Part shown: positions 45,801 through 59,192 of the stretch, in pieces
Layout: every line of letters begins with the position of its first letter
Numbering within the stretch: position 1 is the stretch's first letter
From: Prostheceraeus crozeri
Taxonomy: Eukaryota > Platyhelminthes > Polycladida > Euryleptidae
Direction of reading: 5' to 3'
Length of the DNA: 64,000 nt
Assembly: GCA_907163375.1 (NCBI GenBank)
Contig: CAJQUW010015617.1
Location: forward strand, 98,333-162,332
Notes under the pieces: model-generated
What the model saw: only the letters and a program-made list of their open reading frames with translations
Databases searched by the model: none
Told to the model about the DNA's origin: nothing
Position numbers and translations under genes: made by a program

Positions 45801-48110
45801 GTTTGTGTGTTTGTCGTGTGTTTGGTCTTTTCTGTTTTTTATGTTTTGTTTTTTGTTGGGTTGGGGGGTTTGTAGTCTTGTTCGTGGTGTTTTTTGTTTT
45901 TTGATTTCTGTGCTCATGTTATCTTCGTAGTTTATATTGTCATGTGTGGTTTACTGTACTTTTTTGGTTTGGTTTTCATTTGTTTTGTTTTTTTGTGTGT
46001 TTGTATTTTTTTTGGGGAATTATGGCGGCCGGGGGGGGTGGTTTTTTAAGCTGGGTATAATTTGTTTTTTTTTGGGGCTTTGGTTGGTTATCTGGGGTTG
46101 ACTTGTGTTGGCAGGTTTTGGTCTGTGTTTTTTGGGGTTGTTTGTTGTTGTGTGGTTGGGTGGTTTGTTGTGTTTATTTGTGTGTGGGGTTTTTTTTGCT
46201 TTATGTTGTGCGGTGTGATTTATCTTTTTTTGTTCTTTTGCTTTTGTTTGTTTTTGTGGTGTTATTTTTTTTACTTGCTGCTTTCTTTTTTGAGTTTTGT
46301 TTTTTTCCCTTGCTCTTGGGGGTTTGGGGTTTTTGTTTTCGGTGCTTTGGTTTTGTTGCCCTTGTTTGTTGTTGGGGTTGTTTTTTGTTTTTTTTCTCGG
46401 GGGGGTTTTTGGGGAATTCTGGGTTTTGGGTTTTGTTTTTTTGTCGTTTCGTTTCTTGTTATTTGGTTGTTGTTTGTTTTTTTTTTTTCTTTTTTTGGTT
46501 TGTGGTCCTTGGTTCTTTTCCCTTATTTGTTGTAGTTTCGTTTCTCTGCGTTTTTTTTTGGCGCTCTGCTTTTTTGTTGTTCTTGTTGGGTTCTTTGGTT
46601 TTTTGTCTGATTGTTGTTGGGTCTTTGTTGTTTTTATGGTGTTTGTTGTTTGTTTGTCTTGGTGTTTTTCGCTGTGTTGTTGGTTGGATTTTTTTGGGTT
46701 GGGGGTGTTGGTGTTGGTGTTGTTGGCGTTTGGTTTTCTTTTCATTGGTTGGTCATTTTTTTTTTTGTTGTTTTTTTTAATTTTGTGTTGTGTTTTCTGT
46801 TTCTGGTTGTTGGCCTTGTATTTTGTTGTTTTGGTGGGCTCGTGTTGTGTTTTGTTCTATGTTGTATTTTTTTTTTGTGTTTTGTTTTTGTATTTTCTTC
46901 TTTTTTTTTGCTCGTTTTCGGCTTCTTGTTTTCCTTCATTGGTTTAGGGTGCTCTTTGTTCGGACTGGTTTTGTGTTGTATTTGTCTTTTTTTGTCTGTG
47001 TGTCTGTTGTTCTTTTTTTTTTCTGGGTTTATTTTTTTGTTTGGGTTCTGCGTTCTGTTTTTTTTTAGTGTTTTTTGTTGTTGAGGTTGTTTTTGTTTTG
47101 GTTTTGTCGTTTTTGTTCTGGGGCTTTTTAGTGTGTTGTTGGGGTTGTTTGGTTGTTAGTTTCTTGTTTTGTGGTTTTCGTTTCTTTTGGAGGTACCCTT
47201 GTTTTGGTTTTGCGTTGGGTTCCCTTCTGTGTTTTTCTTTTTTTTTGGATGGGTTTTTTTGTTAATGCGTGGTTTAGGGTGGCTTCTGGTCTTTGCTAGA
47301 GATTTTTGTCTTCGTTTTTGTGTCGGTTTGTGGGGGCTCACCATTCTATGCGGTATTTTTTTTGACTTTGTTGTTTTTGATTTTGTATAGTTGTTTTTTT
47401 TTGTTGGATTTGGTTTTTTATTTGGTGGATTTGTGTGGTGTGTTGTTGATTTGTTGTTTTTGGTTTGGTTTTTTGTTTTTTTTTATTTTGGGGGTGTTGT
47501 ATTTTAAAGTTTTTTTGTTTATGATGTATGCTTGTTTTTTTTGTTATCTTAGTTATGTTTTGTTAATTGGATTTTGTTTTGTGAGTTTTTTTTTTTTGTG
47601 TTTTGTATTTGGTATTTTTTTTGTTTTGTAATTTTTATATTGTTTGAGTTTTGTTTTTTTTTTGGGTTTGGTTTGGTTATTTCTGTTTTGTTTTCTTTTG
47701 TGATTTTTTTTTTTTTATTGGGTTTTGTTTTTTAATTGTTTTGGGATGTTTTCGAATTTATGTTATTGTTTTTTTTTTTTTTTTTTTGTATGGGGTTTGG
47801 GTGCCTTGGGGTTTTTGTATGTTTTTGTTTAGGGTTTTGTTTTTGGTTATTTGTTTATTTTTTTTTAATTATTTTATTTTTTAGGTTTATGATTATTGGT
47901 TGGGTTTTTTGTGTTTTTAGGGGTTTTTGAGTATTTTTGCTTTTGGGGTTTTTAGTTGGTTGGGTTGTTATTGGAGTTTGTTTGGTTTTGGGTTATATTT
48001 TTTTGGTTTTGGGGTTTAATGTTAGTAATATTAATTTTTAAGGAATGATATTTTTGGTTGGGTATGGTGATTTTATTTGTTTTTCTTGTTATAGAGTTGG
48101 TTGTTGGTGG
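39842..48110. other. Abnormal A-depleted, G+T tract (8.3 kb)
   Basis: The plus strand is almost only G and T with some C. It is T-rich at 39950-40750, G-rich at 40806-41870 and T-rich with long T runs from 41871 to the end. A brief normal-looking patch (about 40758-40805) interrupts it. No periodic unit is visible. Because all stop codons need A, long open frames appear on the plus strand (up to 426 codons) together with Pro/Lys-rich ones on the minus strand; these are low-complexity translations (Phe/Val/Leu/Gly/Trp), not proteins. Either an extreme strand-asymmetric low-complexity region or an assembly/base-calling failure. Confidence 0.8.
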
Positions 48111-50040
48111 CCTTCGGGAGGGATTAAAAATAAAATAGTAAATAAAAAAGTAATAATTATGAAAAATAAAAAATTAAGAACAAAATAGAAATTGATATAG
48201 ATATAAATTAACAATAATAAAATGGAAAACATTATATAAAAATAATAATAAAGTAATAAATGAAAAAAATAAGTAAGAAAAAAAATTATAATGTTGAATA
48301 AAAAAATTAGTAAAAAATAAGAATTTAAAAATTTATTAGAATTAATATAAAAATAAATTTAAAGAGTTGAATTATATAATATAAACTATGAATAAAAAAG
48401 AATAGATAAAAAAAAAAATTAATGTAAAAGAAAATAAAAAATATTTAATATAATAAAAAAATGAATATTTATAAAGAAAAAAAAAATGTGAATGAAGAAA
48501 AAAATTTATAAAATTAAATATATGTTTATATAAAATATAAATAATAAAATTGAAAAAAAATATGAAATAAGTTTAAAAAATAATTATAATTGTTAAATTG
48601 GTAATATATAAGTTGTAAAATAAGTTTTTTGATATAAAGATAGTTGGTTGTAATTATAAAATTTACTATCTATGTATACTAAATTATAGGAAAAAAAAGA
48701 AAGTAAAGATAAAAATAAATATAAATAAGTAAAAAATAATAAGTTGTAAAATGAGATTCGTAATTAATAATAAATAAAAAACATAAAAATAAGATTTTAG
48801 AAAAAAATAATAGGGTTAAGGAGAATTGAGAAGTTAATTAGGGATAATTATAAGATTAAAAATAGAAATAAAATTATAATTATATAGTAAAGTAAAAAAA
48901 AGAATAAAAATATTAATATGTTATTTTAAAAAAATAGTTAAATTAATTAGATTATATAAAAAAATTTCAAATTTATATAAATATAATAATGAAGTATTAA
49001 GAAGGATATGTTCCTACATTTGAAGAAAATAGAGAATTAAAAACAAAAAAATAAAGTTGTAAAAATAAAAAAAATATAAAATAACATATTGGAATTATAT
49101 TATAAAGTAATTTAAAAAAATTATTTAAAAAGAAAATTGAGATATAATAAATAAAAAATAAATATTTATAAAAAAAAAAAATTTAAAAAAAATAAATAGA
49201 TAAAATAATTAAAATAATATTAATAAATAAAAAGTAAAGAAATAATAGTATAATTAAAAAAAACAAAAATTTTTATTTTAAATTAATAGAAGAAAAATAA
49301 AAATAAATTAAAAAAAAAATAAAAATAATATTGAAAAAAAAAAAAAAAAAAGAGTTAAAAGTAAGAAATAAAAATTGAATAGTTAAAAAAAAGAAAAAAT
49401 AAAAAAAAAACAAAATATTAATTTGTTAATGAAAAAGAAAAAAAATAAATAAATAAATAAATAGAAAATATAAAATTATAAAAATATAAAGAAATGAATA
49501 AAAAATAAAATAATCATGAAGGAAAAATAAAAAGGAAAAATTTAAAAAAATAAAAATTTAAAAAAAAAAATAAATAAAAGATAAAAAAAAAAAAAAAAAT
49601 TAATTTTAAAAAAATTATATAGAAAGGAAAAAATAAAAAAAAAAAAAAATAAAAAAACAATGATATTAAATGAAAAAAAAAAAATTTATTTAAAGTAATA
49701 AATAAATAAAAAAAAAATTATTAGAAAAAAAAAAAAAAAATAGAAAATATTAAAATAAAAAAGAATAAGAAAAAAGTTAAATATAAAGAATTTTATAAAG
49801 AATAAAAAAGAAAAAAAATAATTAAAAGTAAAAAAAAAAATAATTGAAAAAAAAAGATATTAATACTAAAGAATAAAAAAAATAATTAAAAAAATTTTAA
49901 AAAAAAAAGATAAAAATTGAAAAAAAAGAGTAAGAATAATAAAAAATAAATAATAAAATAATTAAATAAAAAAAAATTAAATAAAAATTTTTAATTAAAA
50001 TAAAAAATTTAAAAAAATATAAAAAATTAATTTAATTTTT
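48111..50040. other. Abnormal A-rich, C-free tract (1.9 kb)
   Basis: The sequence switches sharply at about 48110 from G+T to A-rich with T, few G and almost no C (runs such as AAATAAAAAATAAAAA), then returns to normal at TTTCCAACAATTTTACAG near 50040. There are no open frames and no repeat period. It adjoins the G+T tract and probably shares its cause. Confidence 0.8.
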
Positions 50041-51502
50041 CCAACAATTTTACAGATGTAGTGCGTACGCTGAGTAGGAGCCTGTATCAATTACATGTAG
50101 GGCTAGTGTTGATAATGTAAAAAAGATACGCATGTAATTTGATGGGCATATGCCTATAATGCCTATATCTGATGGCCGGCGGGCGCGAAACTTGTGACAT
50201 TTACTTTATTTTGTTAATTATCATTTTGACATCTTCATTTCATGACTGTAGGATAGGCCTGTTGGAGGGTGGGGTATTTCAAATATTTTATAGGCCTACA
50301 CCTACCCTGCAAATGTTTATCGGATCATTTTTTTACCAGAAATACATGTGTCGATAACTGTTTTACATCTCTTGATAACCATTGAAATGAAGCCAACATG
50401 TCAACTTTAATTTAATGCATTTTAGGCCAATGGATTGAGTGCTGTGTGAAAGGTAGCGAGTTGGGATGATAGATGCAAACACACGTTGGCAAATGAATGA
50501 AGCAGAATCCAAAGAGACGAGTTGGTCGACATAAGACAGGAACTAGGCAATTCATGATTTGACATATCCATTCGTAATTGATTTGGGACATGAATGTTTA
50601 ATAGGGAGATGCTTCCATAGTACAAGGGATCGATCGATAGAATGCAACGCTGCTATAGCAAAGTTTAAAATGAGATGCATATAAGATAGCACGTGTTATG
50701 GCACAAAGAACTTGTTCTCAGAAAAAAAAAACCCTATTGGTAAGACTAAGGAGTTTAATGTCTTAATACACTAATGTACATTAGCTAAAAATGTGTCATA
50801 GGCTATACAAACGGGGACTAGGAATATATATGATGTGATTATTTATGGTTCAGTCATTTTGCCAATACCAAACCACATAGTGGCAGAAAAGACTGCAATA
50901 ATTTATCCAAATTTGCTTAATGCTAATTGCTATCTCTCCAATATTGCTTTTAAAATCTTTTGAAAAAAAATTCTGTGTTATTATAAGTTGAGGACGATTC
51001 ACTATTAAGAGGTTTTCTTTATCAATGGCGTTGCATGTGGACTTCTATGATGATTGTAGCCAGTGTATTATTAAAATTTTCCATGAGACTGCGGATTAGT
51101 GACGCTTATCTATCCATTCCTCTTGACTAATTGAAATAAAATATTAGTATCCTACAATTTACTTACTACTTACAGTCTATATTGACATGAAGAACAATTT
51201 TTTTATTGCTGAAAAAATAAATTATTACAATTTTTTCCCAACTTATTTATACATCAACAGCATCGAATTTAAGTGATTAAAAATATAATCGTCATGTTAT
51301 GAATGGATATATAATAAAATATCTACACGAGAATGTTTGTTACTGAATAACATTCATGTGATCGCGTGCTATTTAGTGAGAATTAAATTGTTCTCTGCCG
51401 TACGAACATGGAGTGCCTCAACGTGTTACATATCAGTCAATAGCTGGCATAGTCAGCTTTGCAATTTAGACTATGATGAAACTATCTACATTATTTTTGT
51501 CT
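50041..51502. other. Unique AT-rich sequence, no gene seen
   Basis: Short open frames only (up to 67 codons). TAGGCCTA-type words occur near 50255-50295. Confidence 0.5.
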
Positions 51503-51648
51503 GCTGGACAGTGGTCGGAAACATGAACATCGCTCAATCAAGTATCCGATTTTTTCAACTGTGATTTCCTGTCATACTTTACATAAATCATTGTAAAAAT
51601 TCGATTTGTAGATTGAGACGAATTTTCATGTTTCGACCACTGTCCAGC
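51503..51648. mobile_element. 146-bp palindromic MITE-like element
   Basis: The left end GCTGGACAGTGGTCGGAAAC (51503) and the right end, its inverse with one base fewer (GTTTCGACCACTGTCCAGC, ending 51648), match over about 24 bp and weakly to about 40 bp through a CTCAATC motif. The loop is AT-rich. No convincing target duplication is seen. The small size and inverted ends fit a non-autonomous DNA element. Confidence 0.6.
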
Positions 51649-51929
51649 GTAGCTGAATTATGCATGGCTAAATTGGAAGCAGTAATGGAAGCTATGATTG
51701 AAAACACTACATGGATTGCAAGATCAAGTTAGGGGTATTCATTGAATTTCGACATAATGAGTTGTTCAGATTTCCATGATTCAGAAGATATAAAAGTATT
51801 GATTCTATAATGCAGAAGAACATTTTTATTTCATAATGATACAATAATAATCTAAATCAACATGGCGTCAACACGTAAGAAAAACATCTTTGAAATATGA
51901 TATATATATTTATATATTATATACTTATC

Positions 51930-52190
51930 TCCTGTCTCAGCTCCACTCACTTGTCCCTGTCTCGCACCACATCCCCTGTCTCTGCTCCATATTTTTCAAG
52001 AAAATTCATATATCTAAGTCCTGTCTCTGCACCATTCACCACTGTCTCTGCTCCACCACATACTGTTGTGCTCCAAAACCCCATGTCTCTGCACCTCCAA
52101 AACGGATTCTTTTTTGAAACAACGCTGTCCTGCTCCAGTATTCATGTTCTGCATCTTTTTGTTCCTGTCTCTTGCACCACATGTAATAAC
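51930..52190. repeat. Degenerate CTGTCTCTGCTCCA-type short repeat
   Basis: At least eight imperfect copies of a CCTGTCTCTGCTCCA / CCTGTCTCTGCACCA core occur at irregular 18-35 bp spacing. Open frames over it (75 and 111 codons) follow from the repeat and carry no domain. Confidence 0.55.
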
Positions 52191-55100
52191 GAATTCGTTC
52201 AGACTCACGCAACTACCTTAGCTTTCCGATAACGTTACTACAGGAAAGCATTAACCATGGCAATATTATCAAAATTAAATCAAATCTCTTTTTATAGGTA
52301 ACTATAAAGTGAGCGATGAAATGATAACTATCTACAAACTAAAAGAAAACAATGTGTGCTGTAAGGCCGAATCAAAGAAGAATCTGCATGGACTTTTGCA
52401 TATTTATACTTGACATCTTTTTATAACATTCTATCACAATAGCACAATATTATAATTTTAATTATGTGATGCTTTGCCTTCGATTTCATTTTGTGTGTAC
52501 TAAATACCTCTAAAGTGACATCATTTGAATGAGATATGATATGGTAATTGTTAAAAAATGTACGTTTTAAATTACATTCTTCTGAAAGTTTGTCTTCATA
52601 AGAAATTAGGTCGGCTGATTTATAAAAGTATGAATTGGGAATCTACATTTTATATTTGTGTTTACCAAATAACAAAGTTAATCTTTAAATCGTCCATTCG
52701 CAGATAGACGCGTTGAAACATTTTCTCGCTTTCGAGGAGGGGTGTTCACTGCGAAGTTATAAGCAGATGCAGCTGCAAAAACCTGTCGGTTAGGCACCTG
52801 TTGCTGGCACCACCTTTGTGGTCGCACTCTCGTTGTATTTACAGCAAAAAATACCACCATTTATTACAGACAATGCCTCCGTGAATATTAAACCCCTTCT
52901 TTGCTGTTCTATAGTACAGGATGAAGTGTTGCAGAGGATCACGCTAGTCAATGTTTGTATGCTTACTCCTCGAAGCATGGAGTGGAGCTTTTACACTCCG
53001 ATACAAATACATGATTGCGTATGAAGGTGAATTTTGAAACCTTTTTGGGAAGTGTATTCCTTGATTACTTGCAATTACAAAACATCCTCTAGTTGAGTAA
53101 AACCATTCGAATTTTGTAAGGGCATAGTTAATTTATTTTATTCGGTCTTTTTGTTAAACTAAACTAAATTAAAAACTTTCTTTAGCAATTCAGCTCTAAC
53201 TTAACTATCACCACTCATTACATTTATTTCTGATAGCATGGATGATTCACAGGCTTCCCGTTGGGTATTGGGATTCCCATTGGGATTGGGCAACCAAAAA
53301 TTAACTGAAGGTAGCACTACCAGGTCTTGTCCACGAAAAGAAATACATACAAAAATTAAGAAAATTGAAGCATATGTTTATACTATCCCTTATGAAGGAA
53401 TTTATTCTTTATTCCTGAAAGTTGCTTCAATTGATAATTCATAGTAGTGTTTGGAAGCACAATGCTAAAATATGCAATGATCGTCTATAGAACACTATAG
53501 GCCTGAATTTTATCTTCAGGTCTACACCTTTATTATGAATAAGCCCTAAATGTATTTGTGGTTTTTTTGTTTTCCTGCCTTTTCATTCCCATCCCTCGAA
53601 ATCAAGTTTACATTCATTTGAAAAACTTGTGAATTCAGATTATCGTCACATCGTTATTTCTTTATGATCTATTGACGTGAATGCATGCAATTGTGGAATT
53701 CCGGGGACAATGAAAAAATTCAGGCAAAATTTGCTAAAGGATATGATTATTTAAAAATAAGGAGGAAATAAAGGATTAAGGTGGAAAAAAATGAGAAATG
53801 GAGAATGTGAATGTTCGGGAAGTAAAAAAGCGGAGAATTATGAAAATAAAGAAACTCCTGGAAATCTCGTTCGCGATTCAGAAAATATGCATGGAAGCCT
53901 GAGATTGTATCGAAAATTCTTGGAAATTTTTCGTAGAGGAAGATTATGTGTTGAGTGAACGTGTCAAACGTAATTTTAATTGAAGTCGTCAGTAGAGCCG
54001 AGAAATTTGATTTTGCGTTATCAGAATTGGATTTTGTCAAAAAAACGTCCGCCGTTTTTCCCGGACGTTTCCTTTCCAAATTACTCTCTTGGACAAGCCC
54101 AGCAGAGACCGTAACCCACATATTTCTGAAGAAGAAACTAAGCAACTAACAAAATCCCTCCAACTGAAAATGAGGCAGAGCAAAACAGAATTCTTATCAA
54201 TACCTGGATCCAGCGCGGATTTAGACAATATTTAGTGAAACTGGAATAAACAATTTTCCCTTAGCGTCGACGCATATATGCCCAGACCCTTTTATGAGCC
54301 CTGGATGTACCTCCAATTTCAGGGAACCGAGTACAAACATCCGTTGAAATCTCTGTTGATTTTCGGGAAAGCAGACAATGCAGACCCGGTTCACATTATC
54401 TGGGGAGGTACTGAGAAGGGGTTCTCGATTACGAGAACGAGTAGGCAACTATGCATATGTGCAAGTACCTACTTCGAACAAAGTTGCTGCAGAGATTTTT
54501 GTAATCATTGATTTGTTTTACTGGATTTATTGATTGATTCATGCTACCAATGTTCATCCTCAGTAAATAAAGGAATCTATTTATTATTAAGGTAGATTTA
54601 AGGTTTTTTTTTTTATACAGACCGTTTCCTAAATCGTTGCACAGCACAAAATAATTCCTGCGTGTTTTTGTATGGACTATTCTCATCAAATGTGGATCGC
54701 CAAACTGATAACCAATTTCTAAATTGATTTACTTGGTCAGCCGAGACACTTGGTTTAAGAAAACAGTGTTGGTTGGCTTGAATAATTGAGTAATGAGTGA
54801 TGGACTGTTTTTTTGTTATTTTGTGATATTCATGTTGTTGACCCTCTTATTCATTCAGGTCGTTTGTCATCATTGATGAGCTCTTCTGTCGATCCTTTTT
54901 GTCGGAACGCAGGGCTGTCAGCATTCCTTACGGCGCAAAGAAAATGTTTTTGTTTATTGTCAAACTTGTGCAGGACGAAACAAGTCCTCTCTGATCTGAT
55001 ATTTAAAAATCTTTCTGTTCTCAAGTGTGGGAACTGTTGATGAATGGAGCTAAAACCAATGGCTGAGTATGGCAATGTTACAAATTTGAAGCCTGCCATT

Positions 55101-57393
55101 GAAAAGATGGGTACATATTCTCGGAGCTGATTAGACAAGCATCCTTTTAAATCCAAACTAGAAAAACTCCAGCATTAATGCAACAAAATATATTTTTAAT
55201 AGTTGTCTGTTGTTGACCGCAGAAAACATTGCTTCATCCAACTAAATGAACTGTTCCTCCTCATCAGAAACTGTAAGCTTAATTGACTAATGTTTATCAT
55301 TGAAATTTTAGTAATTATTTTCCAAAATAATTGCGCTGTCATCAATACATAAATGTACATCACATTAACATCTGCATTAGGAATCAATAAAAATCCTATG
55401 TTTCAAATCTAGGCATCTCCACCAGCTGACAGCCTCTGTAGGTAGTTTCCAACTGTGTTCCCTGATATCTCGTGGCACTCAGCAATTACAGGTTTTGAAA
55501 ATTCGCATGAAACTTCAAGGTGTAGATTTGACCTCTCTGGAATTCTGTCCAATCACATCCACGTGTCGCCATGACCAATTTCCTAATGCTACGATACTGT
55601 TCAATGATTGTGGGTGCCATGTAGGCTATCGGATTTGTTCTGAGTTTGCTACATTTCGGTATGCATTGAAAGATCTTTGGAATGGAATCACAGATTTAGG
55701 TCTCAGCTACAGAAAAAACTGAGAAGCAAAGCAGACACTCGAGCGTCCCAAGCGTCTCGAATAAACGCATGTCCGGAAGCTATCAATCGCTCTAGTTAGC
55801 TTTGCGTGCATTATGGAAGTCTACAAATGCTGCAATGATTAATTTGTATTTGGTGCTAATCGCTTGAAAAAGCTCGCTGTGTTTCAGGCCAAATGTTTTG
55901 ACTATTGATTTAACTTCTAAAGTTCACATTTCACACCAACGAGTAGTAAAAAATTACTGAAATGATAAATTTGTCACTGTTATCATAACTTTTTCCACAG
56001 GGTACTTTATTTGTTCCTTGAGTGTATGTCAGCATCTATCACAAAAATATAATATTTTTATAACAATATAGGTTACATGAGAACCTACCATACCTAATCA
56101 TTTTTTGCCAATAAGTTTGATCATTACGCATGAAATAGAATTTATACCTTTTGAAAAAATCTGCGTGATGATTATGCATTATGATTAGTTCAGTGATGAA
56201 ATAATGAAGTCCCTTTGAAATGAGGTCATCTCCATTTCGTCGATTTTTTTAGAAGCCTCAAATTTCAAAGATTAGACAATTATTTGAAAATCTGTATCAT
56301 TACATCGAATATCTCCAGCTAATCCAATAACAGAAAATTGTTTTTTAATTTAGGATTTTAACTCATTTCGGAGATCGGAGCTGTATGCTTTCTTTGATTT
56401 GAGCCTCGGAGGAGCTAAAAATATGCATGAACCTCTGGATAATTAAAAATTGATCGACTTGTTCAAAGTGACGTAAAAAAAGACCAAGTGGATCTAATTG
56501 AAATTGATTCGCTATAGCAAATCCATAAACCAGGTGATGCAGCACCCATGGCGAATTTGTAGATGATTGTGATCCTTTCAGTCAAAAGTCGAAAAAGTCA
56601 GCCTAACATTATACATTTCGTTTCTGAAACAATAGTCGTTAAAGAGAGCAGTGAAACACATGTTTACATGATGGATTATTCTTTCATAACTTCATTATAT
56701 ATGAGATTCATTAAATATTCATTATATATGAGCCAATCATCTTCTGACTGAAAAAAAATCCGAATTTTAGACATTCCGCTATGTAGTTGTTCGAAATCAC
56801 GCTGCGCGCACAGATGTGGCCGTCACTCGTCAAGTGTCAGCCTTATTGCAAGCAGCAACTTTCAGCCAACATACGCATTAAGAAATTTGTAATCAATTAA
56901 TGTCTACAATGTTCAGTCGGATGAGAGATTTGTAGAGATCTCAAGGTAGTCAGGAAAAAAAATCATATAATATTTTGCCTGAGATGATCATCTATTATTT
57001 TCTTTAAAAATATATGAAAATGCAAGAAATATGTTAAAGACAGTTTAATGGTGTTTGGGACAAAAATTCAACACCCGACCAATGTAGGCGACTGCTACAA
57101 AAAACTGTGGGTGACAATGTCCCCCATGCCCCCAGGGATGCCCCCCCCCCCCCCCCCCTTGTCTCCAAATTTTCATACATTTGATTCTGATGACTCAACA
57201 ATCAACTGTATGTACTAATTAGTTCTCCAGACTCCTTTCGTATTCTGAACAATGTGATATATCGTACATAACATCAACGTCCTTGAAGAATTTTCCCTAT
57301 AAGCGGTCGTTGCACTTTCCATTTTAAATGAAATATTTTCTTATATCGGCGTTGGTTACATTCATCAGCAGTAATAAAATCCATGATGGTAAG
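52191..57393. other. Unique sequence, no certain gene
   Basis: Open frames of 60-132 codons occur on both strands (for example minus 53747-54145, plus 54278-54511, minus 54851-55156, plus 55495-55722), often overlapping on opposite strands and without recognised motifs. An acceptor-like TTATTCATTCAG before 54860 gives no convincing exon. An 18-base C run lies at 57141-57158. Confidence 0.4.
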
Positions 57394-57473
57394 TACAGGG
57401 TGATCGCGATCTTCTTGCGGATTTTCTTTGTGGCCACAAAGAAAATCCGCAAGAAGATCGCGATCACCCTGTA
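57394..57473. mobile_element. Perfect 80-bp palindrome, loop-free, TA-bounded
   Basis: The arms 57394-57433 and 57434-57473 are exact inverse copies of 40 bases with no spacer. The ends read TACAGGGTGATCGCGATC and its inverse. The outermost TA could be the target duplication of a Tc1/mariner-type element with CAGGGTG-starting ends. It would form a perfect hairpin in single-stranded DNA or RNA. Confidence 0.7.
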
Positions 57474-58024
57474 AATGCTACATAGTCAACAACTCAATAA
57501 TGACTCGATGATGACATGTTTAAACAATTCATTTATTAGCTAATGGTCGACAAATTCTTATTTCTTTATCATCGTAACATATAGCTACCTCGAATCAGCT
57601 GATATTTGATGAATGAAAGTAAATTTTGATTTCCGCTCCTTTAACCACATCATTATGGATTGAAATTTTATTATCATGATTTAAATTTCCTTCTCAATAT
57701 TCAAGATACTTTATTGTTTATAATAGATACAATTTAAACCAAATATATTTATTTGTTTAAATTACTAAACTATTCAAATCTGAGAATGTGCACTTTTATG
57801 CTAACTCAGACGTATGATACTTTCTCCACGCGTGGATCCACGCTAATAATCCACGGCTTCACATTCAACTAATCAAATTAAAGATAGAAATTATTTCGAA
57901 ATTTTACTCAATTGCAAACATATTTCAATTCAGTATCTTGCGTTTTACATAGAGATATTCAACACTTAATGTATTTCCTTGCTGCATTCTCTTACCCAAA
58001 TATCTGTTAGAAGAGGTGGAGCAG
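57474..58024. other. AT-rich unique sequence
   Basis: CACGCGTGGATCCACGCTAATAA-like CACG words near 57828-57860 are a small imperfect palindrome. No gene. Confidence 0.4.
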
Positions 58025-59192
58025 GCATTTTCAAGTGACCTAACACATCTACCCCACTATCCCGACCGACCTTAGGACGTGCCCCATTCCATAGCACAAA
58101 TCCACGTATAGGTATCTACGAAAAATTAATCAACCTTTTCCAACTTATTCTCTTGGAATAACTAACAAGTTCTCAGCATATATGCGTGGATCAAACATTT
58201 TCTCGAAGCCTAACACCCCTTACTTCACTTTTCCGATGCCCTCAGGGACGTGCCCTCATTCTTCGGCCCCAGTCGCCACACGTACAGAGAATCTTACGCA
58301 AAGTTAATATTTTTTCAACTTACTCTCCTGAATTAACTAACAAGTTCTCAGCATCTATTTTGGCGTGGACCAACACATTTTCTTGTAACTAAACACACCT
58401 ACTTTGACATGTCGATGTCGTTAGGACGTGCCCTCCTTCTTTGCCCAATCCACGCCAATCCATGTACAGGAATCTACACAAAATTAATATTTTTCAACTT
58501 ACTCTCTTGAAAATAACTAATAAGTTCTCAGCAATAAATACGTGCGACCAAACATTTTCCCGAAGCCTAACACCCCTACTTCACTATCCGATGCTCTCGC
58601 AGACGTGCCCTCCTTCTTTGCCCCAATCCACGCCAGTCCCGAAAATTTAGGCCAATAGGAAACTACAAAATTAATCAACTATTCTCTTGAATTAACTAAC
58701 AAGTTCTCAGTAACAAATGCGTGTGGACCAAACATTTTCTCGTAGCCTACACACACCTACTTTGACATGTCGATGCTCTCTAGGACGTGCCCTCCTTCTT
58801 TGCCCCAATCCACGCCAGTCCACGTACAGGAATCTACGCAAATTTAATATTTTTCAACTTACTCTCCTGAAATAACTAACAAGTTCTCAGCATAAATACG
58901 TGGACCAAACATTTTCTCGAAGCCTAACACCCCTACTTCACTATCCCGATGCTCTCGCAGACGTGCCCTCCTTCTTTGCCCCAATCCACGCCAGTCCACG
59001 TACAGGAATCTACGCAAAGTTACTGAACTTTTTTCAACTTATGCTCTCGAAATAGCTGACAAGTTCTCTACACAATTGCGTGGATTAAACATTTTATAGT
59101 AGCCTAACACCTCTACTTCACTACCCCGATGCTCTCGCAGACGTGCCCTCCTTCTTTGCCCCAATCCACGCCAATCCACGTATAGAAATCTA
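58025..59192 (+). repeat. Tandem array, ~178-bp unit, about 6.5 copies (left array)
   Basis: The landmark AAGTTCTCAGC (AAGTTCTCTAC in the last unit) recurs at 58168, 58342, 58522, 58701, 58881 and 59061 (spacing 174-180). Units also share ACGTGCCCTCCTTCTTTGCC, CCAATCCACGCCA, ACGTACAGGAATCTACGC and CAAACATTTTCTCGAAGCC. The array ends abruptly at about 59192. The same unit recurs inverted at 62455-63113. Confidence 0.9.

Noticed and set aside
39842..48110. Very long open frames (up to 426 codons plus strand, 351 minus strand) suggesting large membrane or proline-rich proteins
   Set aside because: The tract almost lacks A, so stop codons cannot occur on the plus strand. All frames are open at once and the translations are low-complexity with no domains.
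53747..54145. 132-codon minus-strand frame
   Set aside because: Phe/Leu-rich translation of AT-rich DNA with an overlapping plus-strand frame; no domain.
54851..55156. 101-codon minus-strand frame and an acceptor-preceded plus-strand segment
   Set aside because: Both strands are open at once, and neither has a recognisable domain or a matching donor.
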